This document shows positions 24,269-35,304 of a DNA stretch of 64,000 bases, piece after piece. This stretch comes from JANSWY01 sp965228955 (GTDB taxonomy: Bacteria > Bacteroidota > Bacteroidia > Cytophagales > Cyclobacteriaceae). The first letter of the stretch is position 1. Every line of letters starts with the position of its first letter. Below the pieces are notes generated by a model. That model worked only from the letters and a program-made list of their open reading frames with translations. It ran no database searches and had not been told where the DNA came from. The stretch covers positions 4,526,001-4,590,000 of the forward strand of contig OZ245848.1 of the NCBI GenBank assembly GCA_965228955.1, given 5' to 3'. The translations under genes were made by a program, and so were the position numbers.

Positions 24269-26254
24269 TTATAGGAATCTTAGTGTCAAGACTTCTGCAA
24301 AGAAAAAAAGTAATGCCAATATTAAGCTATATTTCCATAAATTCTTTTTGTCTGTTGCTACGCCACCTGACTCACCCCAATTCTGATTATCATTCAAGGA
24401 TAATACAGTCACATTAGAATACTTCGAACTAAATTCCTCGATTTCCTGTATACTATATTGGTCAACAACTGACTCTTCAGAAGAATGATTAAGAGCCAAT
24501 ACATCAACCACCTGATTGTCTGTTGTTAGCTCCCAAAATCCTGGCGCAACATCTAAACTTCCAACATTAATAAGCAACTGCCCATCAATAACTCTTTGCT
24601 CTGGAATTATCTCTAAATCCCCGTTTCTTAGCTTATATAGATTACTTGGGCTTTCAGACTCAATATCAACCGACACAAAATCCTCACTTATTCGATCATA
24701 TATCTTAAATGGCGACTTGTTAGAGCTTTCAAAACCAATGTTGTACATCACTGGTAAAAACAAGGCATTCTGAGTGAAATTATTTCCAGAACTAGATAAG
24801 TCACCCGCTAGAATAAAAACATTTCCTTCACCTACATCGAAACTAGACAAATATGGCTTCCCATTACTAAATTTCATCAGGGGCCTTCCGGAGTTCCAGG
24901 TTATTAAACTCTTACTTGCCGGCATTTTTGCATCATCTGGATCAGCATCAAATATATCTTTAAAGAAAGGATCCGTAATATTTGGTTGCTCTACGTTTAA
25001 AACTGTTTGCTCAAATAAATCAATATTTGCATTTGTAATCTGCTCTACTGAAGAAATATTGATACCCTCAGTTGGCACAATTAAAACCGCTCCTCCTTTG
25101 TCCAAAAACAATTTAAGCTCCCTGACTAAACTTGGGTCCTCTAATTTAATTTCATTGGTTATTACTAAATCTGATAATTGCAATAATGAATAGTCAATAT
25201 TCGATTCGGGCATTAATTGATAATCAAACAGTTCTGACTCAAACAAAGAAGAAAATACATTCTTGGGTCCACTTCCTATGTCTAAAACAGTAATTGGCCT
25301 GGTCCTTTTAATTACGAAGAAAAACCTATTATCAAACGTCATCGGAAAATCTTCAAAGTTAATTTCACAAAGCACTATTGAGTCCCGGACCGATCCTATG
25401 TCTATCTCAAGAGAAATACTTTTATTAGCCTTAATATCTACCGTATTGGTAGATAACTGTGTATCATTCGCAATTAGGTTAACTGATAAATCATCCACAT
25501 CCTCATGACCAGAATTTCGAAAGACAACATTTAACGTATTTCTACTATCACTCCTAATTGATATATTATCCAAAAACAGAGTATCAACAAAAACATTTCT
25601 TTCAATATTATACTTCGATGGGACTAAAACGTATTGATTGGTAGTATCAGCAAGTTCTGTAAATGAATATTGCTCTCTCTGAAAATCAGAAAACACATAA
25701 ACTGTATTTTGATCATTATATCTTCTAATCTTATTACTCAACTGACCCAATCCAAAATTCAATGAAGTTAATTGCACCTCAGATAGTTTCTCCAAAAATT
25801 TCTCTTTAACCAAAGGCGTTCGGTTAGAGATATCAGCACTTTCATTGGTGTAAAGTCTATACCTCTGTGCATTACCACTTTCCCCAACCATTGAGCTAAT
25901 TAATGAAAAATTCCTTTCAAAACCTGACAATGCTGCATTATACAAATTGGAATTACTATAAGAGTTGTCTAAATAAATAATATTGGTACGGTTCTCTACA
26001 TATTCATTCTCATCTCTCGATAAATAAGGAACCGAAAAAGCAACAACAAGAAACAAAATAAATAAGGACCTAAATAATAATGCCAAATAGTGTTTCAAAA
26101 CTAATTTTGAACTGGATGTGGACTTAATTACACTAAGAAATCTCACATTCGAGAATTGCACCTTTTTTGCTCTTCTTAAGTTAAAAAGATGCACTATAAT
26201 AGGGATGGCCAATAACAATAGCCCCCACAGCATATTTGGGAAAAGAAACTCCAT
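24269..26254 (-). CDS. BatA-domain membrane protein
   Basis: A 661-residue protein that begins with the N-terminal double-transmembrane BatA domain (MEFLFPNMLWGLLLLAIPII, VHLFNLRRAKKVQFSNVRFL, ALLFRSLFILFLVVAFSVPYL). The central part (about 80-360) includes a VWA/gatase-like region (NIIYLDNSYSNSN, YVFSDFQREQY) and the C-terminal end is a final membrane helix (about 640-660). Such proteins lie in the inner membrane with a large periplasmic domain; function unknown. First gene of the leftward BatA, DHOase-like, DUF4199, DUF4199, GT2, GT2 operon. Confidence 0.88.
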   Translation of the reverse strand: MEFLFPNMLWGLLLLAIPIIVHLFNLRRAKKVQFSNVRFLSVIKSTSSSKLVLKHYLALLFRSLFILFLVVAFSVPYLSRDENEYVENRTNIIYLDNSYSNSNLYNAALSGFERNFSLISSMVGESGNAQRYRLYTNESADISNRTPLVKEKFLEKLSEVQLTSLNFGLGQLSNKIRRYNDQNTVYVFSDFQREQYSFTELADTTNQYVLVPSKYNIERNVFVDTLFLDNISIRSDSRNTLNVVFRNSGHEDVDDLSVNLIANDTQLSTNTVDIKANKSISLEIDIGSVRDSIVLCEINFEDFPMTFDNRFFFVIKRTRPITVLDIGSGPKNVFSSLFESELFDYQLMPESNIDYSLLQLSDLVITNEIKLEDPSLVRELKLFLDKGGAVLIVPTEGINISSVEQITNANIDLFEQTVLNVEQPNITDPFFKDIFDADPDDAKMPASKSLITWNSGRPLMKFSNGKPYLSSFDVGEGNVFILAGDLSSSGNNFTQNALFLPVMYNIGFESSNKSPFKIYDRISEDFVSVDIESESPSNLYKLRNGDLEIIPEQRVIDGQLLINVGSLDVAPGFWELTTDNQVVDVLALNHSSEESVVDQYSIQEIEEFSSKYSNVTVLSLNDNQNWGESGGVATDKKNLWKYSLILALLFFFAEVLTLRFL

Positions 26255-26373
26255 CTAATTATTTAAATCTAAAGCCAATTAAACGAACAAAATACTAAAA
26301 GAGATTTAGAATAAAACAATTTGTACTAGAATGGTTATTTCAAAAGTCAAATGGCGCCCCAACACGTCTACTT

Positions 26374-26527
26374 TAAGCCGGCTTGCCGGCTGAAGCTTCA
26401 GCGAAGGCCGGGCTATCCGCACTCGCCCCAACCTCTTCAACCCAATACGGGCTCAAACAATCACTCCTATCCCTGGCGCAAACATTTAAGTTTCCCCTTT
26501 GAAGGGGGGGCCAGGGAGATGTTTCGT
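26374..26527. repeat. Left arm of inverted repeat flanking the rRNA operon
   Basis: The segment 26374-26483 (rich in GCCGG and GAAGCTTC) is matched in reverse orientation at 32888-32999, with long identical runs such as GGCCGGGCTATCCGCACTCG and ACGGGCTCAAACA. It is followed by a CCCCTTTGAAGGGG-type palindrome (26491-26527) whose inverted mate is at 32814-32851. Order is A-B on the left and B'-A' on the right, so the rRNA operon sits inside a roughly 150-base imperfect inverted repeat. Confidence 0.85.
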
Positions 26528-26654
26528 ATACTCCCAGTATCCTGATAATACAAAGAGATACTCTGACTTAGGCACAGTTTAGGTTGCTCGCAGAATAACT
26601 GGTTTAATATCACAATCTAACAATGACGGAGCAACTAGTTATTGATTCACTTTG

Positions 26655-26680
26655 TCCGCCGAAGCTTCAGCGAAGGAGGA
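26655..26680 (+). repeat. Short palindromic element copy
   Basis: One copy of a dispersed element with core CGAAGCTTCAGCGAAGG. Relatives lie at 26386-26414, 27186-27208, 30371-30399 and 32260-32288, i.e. around and within the rRNA operon. Confidence 0.75.
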
Positions 26681-26720
26681 CTATATCTCACTAATTCTAA
26701 CTAGTTTCTTAAGCCCCACC

Positions 26721-26820
26721 AACAAAAAAAGCCTCCAGATTCCTACAAGGCTTCTAATTATAATCTGGCAACGACGGGGCGCCCACCCTTACTCTCCCAC
26801 ATTTTATCTTTTTTAAAAAC
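26721..26820 (-). repeat. Second partial duplicate of the 5S 3' end plus terminator
   Basis: Contains, on the minus strand, GGGAGAGTAA, a 13-base insert (GGGTGGGCGCCCC), GTCGTTGCCAG and a degraded terminator hairpin (26721-26753). It is one period (121 bases) away from the copy at 26842-26941. Confidence 0.8.
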
Positions 26821-26841
26821 AAGTTGTCTTAAAGTCTACCA

Positions 26842-26941
26842 ACAAAAAAAGCCTTGCAGTTTCCTACAAGGCTTCTAATTATAATCTGGCAACGACGGGG
26901 GCGCCCAGCATTACTCTCCCACATTTTACCTTTTTTAAAAA
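26842..26941 (-). repeat. First partial duplicate of the 5S 3' end plus terminator
   Basis: Minus strand: GGGAGAGTAA, a 14-base insert (TGCTGGGCGCCCCC), GTCGTTGCCAG, then an intact terminator with a GCCTTG/CAAGGC stem and seven T. It lies 121 bases downstream of the same sequence in the real 5S. Confidence 0.85.
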
Positions 26942-26964
26942 CAAATTATCTTAAAGTCCACCAA

Positions 26965-26997
26965 CAAAAAAAGCCTTGCAGTTTCCTACAAGGCTTC
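26965..26997 (-). terminator. rRNA operon terminator 1
   Basis: An 8-bp stem (AAGCCTTG / CAAGGCTT) with a short imperfect extension, followed by a T-run on the minus strand, directly after the 5S gene. Two further copies (26843-26874 and a degraded one at 26721-26753) lie downstream, giving three terminators in tandem. Confidence 0.9.
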
Positions 26998-27006
26998 AAT
27001 TATAAT

Positions 27007-27116
<110 letters not shown>

Positions 27117-27130
27117 AAGTCTTTAGTGAT

Positions 27131-27180
27131 GTGGACACCAGGCTACGCGCCCCGCCACAATAATCACCATAAAATCTTTC
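27131..27180 (-). repeat. Partial duplicate of the 5S 5' end
   Basis: Minus strand TTTATGGTGATTATTG repeats the start of the 5S gene, then a net insert of about 14 GC-rich bases precedes TGGTGTCCAC. The insert type (GGGGCGC) resembles those in the two 3'-side duplicates. Confidence 0.75.
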
Positions 27181-27185
27181 ATCCA

Positions 27186-27208
27186 TCAGAGCTTTAGCGA
27201 AGGCGGGC
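27186..27208 (+). repeat. Short palindromic element copy in the 23S-5S spacer
   Basis: Reads GAGCTTTAGCGAAGGCGGGC; a degenerate copy of the element with core AGCTTYAGCGAAGG found around this operon. Confidence 0.65.
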
Positions 27209-27319
27209 TTCACACCGTTATTCCTCCTAACTCGACAGATATGGCGACAACTACTTTTTAGTTATCATTAAATATCTTTTGACATGTGCTGTGAAAGAAA
27301 CACTCAGACTTCGTTACAA

Positions 27320-30186
<2,867 letters not shown>

Positions 30187-30403
30187 GATTTCTCGTCTCG
30201 GTGTTTCTTTCACAATATGTCAATGAACTCTTTAAACAGTTATAGCTTCTTTCAACATAAACTAGTCACATCTGTCTATGAATAATAAAGCATCTGTTCA
30301 ATGTGATGATTCTATATCTCTATAAAGACCATCTCTCAATAATATATTTTCAAACTCTTTTGTTTGAAAGGCCCTCCTTCGCTAATGCTTCGGCGGGTAA
30401 TAG
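30187..30403. other. Spacer between tRNA-Ala and 23S rRNA
   Basis: About 215 bases of AT-rich spacer. Holds a copy of the palindromic element (30371-30399) immediately after tRNA-Ala in the direction of transcription. Otherwise nothing recognised, though processing stems for 23S are expected here. Confidence 0.6.
30371..30399 (-). repeat. Short palindromic element copy in the internal spacer
   Basis: Minus strand ACCCGCCGAAGCATTAGCGA then AGGAGGG; same core as the copies at 26655 and 32260. It begins 5 bases beyond the tRNA-Ala 3' end. Confidence 0.75.
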
Positions 30404-30477
30404 TGGAGGATATCGGAGTCGAACCGATGACCTCCTGCGTGCAAGGCAGGCGCTCTAGCCAGCTGAGCTAATCCCCC
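30404..30477 (-). tRNA. tRNA-Ala (anticodon TGC)
   Basis: 74-nt cloverleaf on the minus strand: acceptor GGGGGAT pairing with ATCCTCC (one G-U), D-arm AGCTCAGCTGG, anticodon arm CCTGC-CTTGCAC-GCAGG with TGC, and T-arm GGTTCGACTCC. CCA is not encoded. Standard spacer tRNA. Confidence 0.97.
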
Positions 30478-30524
30478 AAGGATAAGTTAAGATCTCATGA
30501 CACTCGCCACTCAAAGCCACTTAG

Positions 30525-30598
30525 TGGGCCTGCGTGGACTCGAACCACGGACCTCTACATTATCAGTGTAGCGCTCTAACCACCTGAGCTACAGGCCC
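30525..30598 (-). tRNA. tRNA-Ile (anticodon GAT)
   Basis: 74-nt cloverleaf on the minus strand: acceptor GGGCCTG with CAGGCCC, anticodon loop CTGATAA (GAT), and T-arm TGGTTCGAGTCCA. CCA not encoded. Lies 47 bases before tRNA-Ala in the 16S-23S spacer. Confidence 0.97.
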
Positions 30599-30702
30599 AT
30601 CAACTTATAAAAGCTAATGGTAAGGCCAGTTCTAATCTTCCTTCTCCAATAATATATTCGAATAAATGAAATTGATAACAAACCTAAAGTCGAACTTCTC
30701 CA

Positions 30703-32224
<1,522 letters not shown>

Positions 32225-32259
32225 AATAAATTTTACAAGCAGTGCATTTAAACTGCCGA

Positions 32260-32288
32260 CCCACCTTCGCCTAAGCTTCGGCGGGTAA
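32260..32288 (-). repeat. Short palindromic element copy in the rRNA leader
   Basis: Minus strand CCCGCCGAAGCTTAGGCGAA then GGTGGG, 36 bases before the 16S 5' end. Same core as the other copies, here with one extra G in the loop side. Confidence 0.75.
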
Positions 32289-32537
32289 ATGTGTTTGAGC
32301 CCAACTTTATCTCAAAAGAAAATAACATTGTATCCTTTTAAGCGGTTTGCTATCAATTATATTTCATTCATTCAAAGAACTTTTTAGTCGCAATATCAAT
32401 ACACTAGAAATAAACCCTATTTAGTCATCTACTAATGCAATCCTCAATACCTTAACTAATTGTGAAGAGTAACTTTTTACTCCCCGGTTTCGCTTTAATT
32501 TTCTGCCTCTTTCAACCTCTCTCCCTCAAAGCGGATG

Positions 32538-32570
32538 CAAAGATAAAACAATCTGTTTCTTAATTCCAAA
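32538..32570 (-). promoter_or_regulatory. rRNA operon promoter P2
   Basis: On the minus strand TTTG (32567-32570), 21 bases, then TATCTTTG (32538-32545): a full match to the Bacteroidota consensus TTTG-N19-ish-TAnnTTTG. About 310 bases before 16S. Confidence 0.8.
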
Positions 32571-32655
32571 AAATATTTTTAATTTATTTTGAAATATTTT
32601 TTGACCATCTCTCACCCTCTCAAAACCTTCAACCCATCCCTTCTGAATGGGAGTG

Positions 32656-32685
32656 CAAAGATAACAACCCAATCATTATCTCCAA
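32656..32685 (-). promoter_or_regulatory. rRNA operon promoter P1
   Basis: Minus strand TTGG (32682-32685), 18 bases, then TATCTTTG (32656-32663). The -7 box and the bases after it (TTATCTTTGCA) repeat those of P2, so the operon appears to have tandem promoters. Confidence 0.7.
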
Positions 32686-32813
32686 CATCTAACACCAAAG
32701 TTTTTTATCTTTTTTTTAACCACTTCAATAACTCACTATCTATGAGCCCCTTAGTCTTCAAACTTTATCATGACAAATATGAATGCCTTCTTTTAACAGA
32801 TATTTCATTACAG

Positions 32814-32999
32814 AACGAAACATCCCCCTAGCCCCCTTCAAAGGGGGAATTATCCCTGATAATAATCTCGGGTAATTTATTTCAATCGTTTATCGCGTGA
32901 GGGATAGAAGCTTCTGTTTGAGCCCGTCGGACAGTGTGGTGGCAGGCGAGTGCGGATAGCCCGGCCTCCACTGAAGCTGCGGCCGGCTAGGCCGGCTTA
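32814..32999. repeat. Right arm of inverted repeat flanking the rRNA operon
   Basis: Inverted counterpart of 26374-26527: the B palindrome (CCCCCTTCAAAGGGGG) at 32824-32848 and the A block at 32888-32999. The A blocks share CCGCACTCGCC, GGCTCAAACA and CTATCCCT in the same order once reversed. Spacing between A and B differs (about 37 versus 7 bases). Confidence 0.85.
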
Positions 33000-33081
33000 G
33001 GGTAATCGCTGTGGCACGCCCGAGAGTCTTGGAAATTGATCTCGCAGAAATACCTTATAATGAGAATGGTAAATAATAACA

Positions 33082-33116
33082 CAAACATCCCCCTGGCCCA
33101 CTTCGAAGAGGGAGAA
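33082..33116. repeat. Third copy of the CCCC...GGGG palindromic element
   Basis: ACATCCCCCTGGCCCACTTC then GAAGAGGGAGAA, a degenerate copy of the B element at 32820-32850. It lies 19 bases past the purA stop, where it could act as a terminator or mRNA 3' hairpin. Confidence 0.6.
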
Positions 33117-33134
33117 TGAGAGGTAATCCTCTCA

Positions 33135-34421
33135 TTAGGATACTGCTAGTTCTGGTTTTATGATTGTTTCTGTTCGGTCTGGGCCTATTGAGACAATGTT
33201 CACTGGAACTTCCAGGTGCTCTTCTAAGTAAGTAATGTAATTTAATAGTTGTTCTGGGAGCTCATCGAAATTTGAGATACTTGATAAATCTGAATTCCAG
33301 CCAGGGAAGTCTTTGTAAACCAACTCAAAATCTTCCGGAGCTAAATCATATTGCATTTGATCAGTAAGTGTTCCGTCTTTGAGTTTATAGTGGGTGCATA
33401 CCCTAAATGTCTCAAAAGCACTTAAAATGTCAGCCTTCATCATGAAGAGTTGTGTGACACCATTTACCATAACAGCATATTTTAATGCAGGAAGGTCAAG
33501 CCAACCGCATCTTCTTGGACGTCCTGTTGTGGCTCCAAACTCGTTACCGGCTTTTCTTAGCTCTTCGCCTGTTTCATCGTGCAATTCAGTTGGGAACGGC
33601 CCTGAGCCTACTCTTGTACAATAAGCCTTAAATATTCCATATACTTCACCAATATTTTTTGGTGCAACTCCGAGACCTGTGCAAGCACCAGCTGCTGTTG
33701 TATTGGAGCTGGTTACAAATGGGTAAGAGCCAAAATCAATATCCAATAGTGATCCCTGTGCACCTTCAGCAAGAACTGATTTACCTTCCTTTAGAACATT
33801 ATTGACAAAGTATTCCGAATCGGTCAGGTTAAGCTTTGAAAGTCTGTCAATTGCGTTGAAGAACTTATCTTCCAGTTCCTCTAAGTCATATTCAAATTGA
33901 TAGTACTTCAAGATATCAGTATGAATTTTTTTGAGCTTCTCATACTTTGTTTTGAAGTCATCTGATATAATGTCTCCGACCCTTAATCCGAGCCGAGCTA
34001 CTTTGTCTTGGTAAGTTGGACCTATTCCTCTTAGAGTAGATCCTATTTTTTTATCTCCTTTTGATCTCTCGTAAGCAGCATCAAGTAATCTGTGTGTAGG
34101 AATAATGATAGCGGCTTTCTTCGATATAAAGAGATGTGATTTAAAGTCTAGGTTAAACGGATCCAAATCATCCAGCTCCTTCATGAAGATAACCGGATCA
34201 AGAACAACTCCATTTCCAACAATATTTTTAATGCCATCATGAAAGATGCCTGATGGCACTTGATGTAGTACGTGTTTTATCCCTTCGAATTCAAGCGTAT
34301 GCCCTGCATTTGGTCCACCTTGGAATCTTGCTACTAAATCATACTTCTTTGCTAGAAAGTCAACTACTTTGCCTTTCCCCTCGTCTCCCCACTGGAGACC
34401 CAATAAAACATCAACTGCCAT
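33135..34421 (-). CDS. purA: Adenylosuccinate synthetase
   Basis: Makes adenylosuccinate from IMP, aspartate and GTP, the first step from IMP to AMP. A 428-residue full-length enzyme: GLQWGDEGKGKVVDFLA (P-loop with catalytic Asp, residues 8-24), GPNAGHTL with the catalytic His, the IMP-loop GSTLRGIGPTYQDKVAR, FVTSSNTTAAGACTGLG, GATTGRPRRCGWLD and the C-terminal SIGPDRTETI guanine-binding motif. It follows the STAS gene by 3 bases and is the last gene of a leftward run from Rel/Spo. Confidence 0.97.
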   Translation of the reverse strand: MAVDVLLGLQWGDEGKGKVVDFLAKKYDLVARFQGGPNAGHTLEFEGIKHVLHQVPSGIFHDGIKNIVGNGVVLDPVIFMKELDDLDPFNLDFKSHLFISKKAAIIIPTHRLLDAAYERSKGDKKIGSTLRGIGPTYQDKVARLGLRVGDIISDDFKTKYEKLKKIHTDILKYYQFEYDLEELEDKFFNAIDRLSKLNLTDSEYFVNNVLKEGKSVLAEGAQGSLLDIDFGSYPFVTSSNTTAAGACTGLGVAPKNIGEVYGIFKAYCTRVGSGPFPTELHDETGEELRKAGNEFGATTGRPRRCGWLDLPALKYAVMVNGVTQLFMMKADILSAFETFRVCTHYKLKDGTLTDQMQYDLAPEDFELVYKDFPGWNSDLSSISNFDELPEQLLNYITYLEEHLEVPVNIVSIGPDRTETIIKPELAVS

Positions 34422-34424
34422 CAG

Positions 34425-34763
34425 TTACTTAAATTTATCTTTTGCTTGTTCTTTGGAATCAACTATTGTGAATATTGCCTGGAGCTTAGTAATGATCAGA
34501 AGTTTCTTCACGTGTTCTGAAGGGTTCACCAATACAATTTCACCTCCTTTGTTTCTGAATTTGGTCAAGATTGTAATTAGTACTCCGATACCACTACTAT
34601 TAATATACCTTACTTCTTCAATATCGACGATTGCATTTTTAATCCCTTGGTTTATTACATCATTGATTTTCTCAATTACTTCAGGGCCATTGTTTTCACC
34701 GATTAAATCACCAGTGAATTTTATTTCAAAGATATTGTTGACGATTTCGCTTGAATAGTTCAT
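34425..34763 (-). CDS. STAS-domain protein (anti-sigma-factor-antagonist-like)
   Basis: A 112-residue single STAS domain. It has the family's phosphorylation-site motif IDVIDVEEVRYINSSGIGVL-like region (here DIEEVRYINSSGIGVLITI, with Ser in SSG) and a C-terminal helix LLIITKLQAIFTIVDSKEQA. Such proteins are controlled by serine kinases/phosphatases in partner-switching modules; none is nearby. The start overlaps the Fur-family gene by 4 bases (ATGA), and purA follows after 3 bases. Confidence 0.88.
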   Translation of the reverse strand: MNYSSEIVNNIFEIKFTGDLIGENNGPEVIEKINDVINQGIKNAIVDIEEVRYINSSGIGVLITILTKFRNKGGEIVLVNPSEHVKKLLIITKLQAIFTIVDSKEQAKDKFK

Positions 34764-35239
34764 GATTTAGAGGCTTCTGCCAATTTGTGCTCGCAATTTT
34801 CTTTTAGACAATCTGCATACAGTATCAGTGAATGATGCACTACATTGTATTGCAACAATTCTCCAACTGTATTCTGAATATTTTGGATTCTTGGGTCACA
34901 GAATTCAACCACTTTGTGGCATTCTGTACAAATTAAATGGTCATGTTGTTTATAACCGTATGACTTTTCATATTGTGCGAGGTTCTGACCAAACTGATGT
35001 TTACTAACCAGATCGCACTCCATTAATAGGTCAAGGGAATTATAGACGGTAGCTCTACTTACCCTATAATTCTTGTTTTTCATGCTGATATATAAAGATT
35101 CAACATCGAAGTGGCCATCTCTCGAATATATTTCTTCGAGTATGGCGTATCGTTCAGGAGTTTTTCTTAATCCTTTCTTTTCAAGATATGCGGTAAAAAT
35201 CTTTTTTACCTGCTCAAAAATTTCTTCGTTTAGTGCCAT
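34760..35239 (-). CDS. Fur-family transcriptional regulator
   Basis: A 159-residue metal-responsive repressor. N-terminal winged helix: LRKTPERYAILEEIYSRDGH, YRVSRATVYNSLDLLMECD. The dimerisation/metal domain has HDHLICTECHKVVEF (Cys-x2-Cys zinc site) and a C-terminal CLKENC pair, plus HHSLILYADC. The general fold could be Fur, Zur or PerR; the sequence alone does not decide the metal, so I give no gene symbol. Overlaps the STAS gene by 4 bases. Confidence 0.92.
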   Translation of the reverse strand: MALNEEIFEQVKKIFTAYLEKKGLRKTPERYAILEEIYSRDGHFDVESLYISMKNKNYRVSRATVYNSLDLLMECDLVSKHQFGQNLAQYEKSYGYKQHDHLICTECHKVVEFCDPRIQNIQNTVGELLQYNVVHHSLILYADCLKENCEHKLAEASKS

Positions 35240-35304
35240 AATTTTCTAAAGCCCTGCAAATATACATCTAATCACCATTTCATCATGGCCTGAGCGGTAT
35301 TGAT

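Larger units (their letters stand above)
27117..27319. other. 23S-5S spacer
   Basis: About 200 bases holding the partial 5S 5' duplicate (27131-27180) and a copy of the short palindromic element (27186-27208). No tRNA. The rest shows nothing. Confidence 0.6.
32225..33134. other. rRNA operon leader and upstream intergenic region
   Basis: About 900 bases without a protein gene. It holds, from the 16S outward: the palindromic element (32260-32288), a leader, promoter P2 (32538-32570), promoter P1 (32656-32685), the right inverted-repeat arm (32814-32999), and another CCCC...GGGG-type element (33082-33116) next to the purA 3' end. The predicted 80-residue ORF in this stretch has no protein character. 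Confidence 0.7.

Noticed and set aside
26255..26720. Insertion-sequence remnant next to the rRNA operon
   Set aside because: Inverted and palindromic repeats are present, but no transposase fragment or target-site duplication was seen.
32589..32831. 80-codon frame upstream of the rRNA operon
   Set aside because: It overlaps rRNA promoters and repeat elements and has low-complexity, Ser/Phe/Leu-rich composition without protein features.
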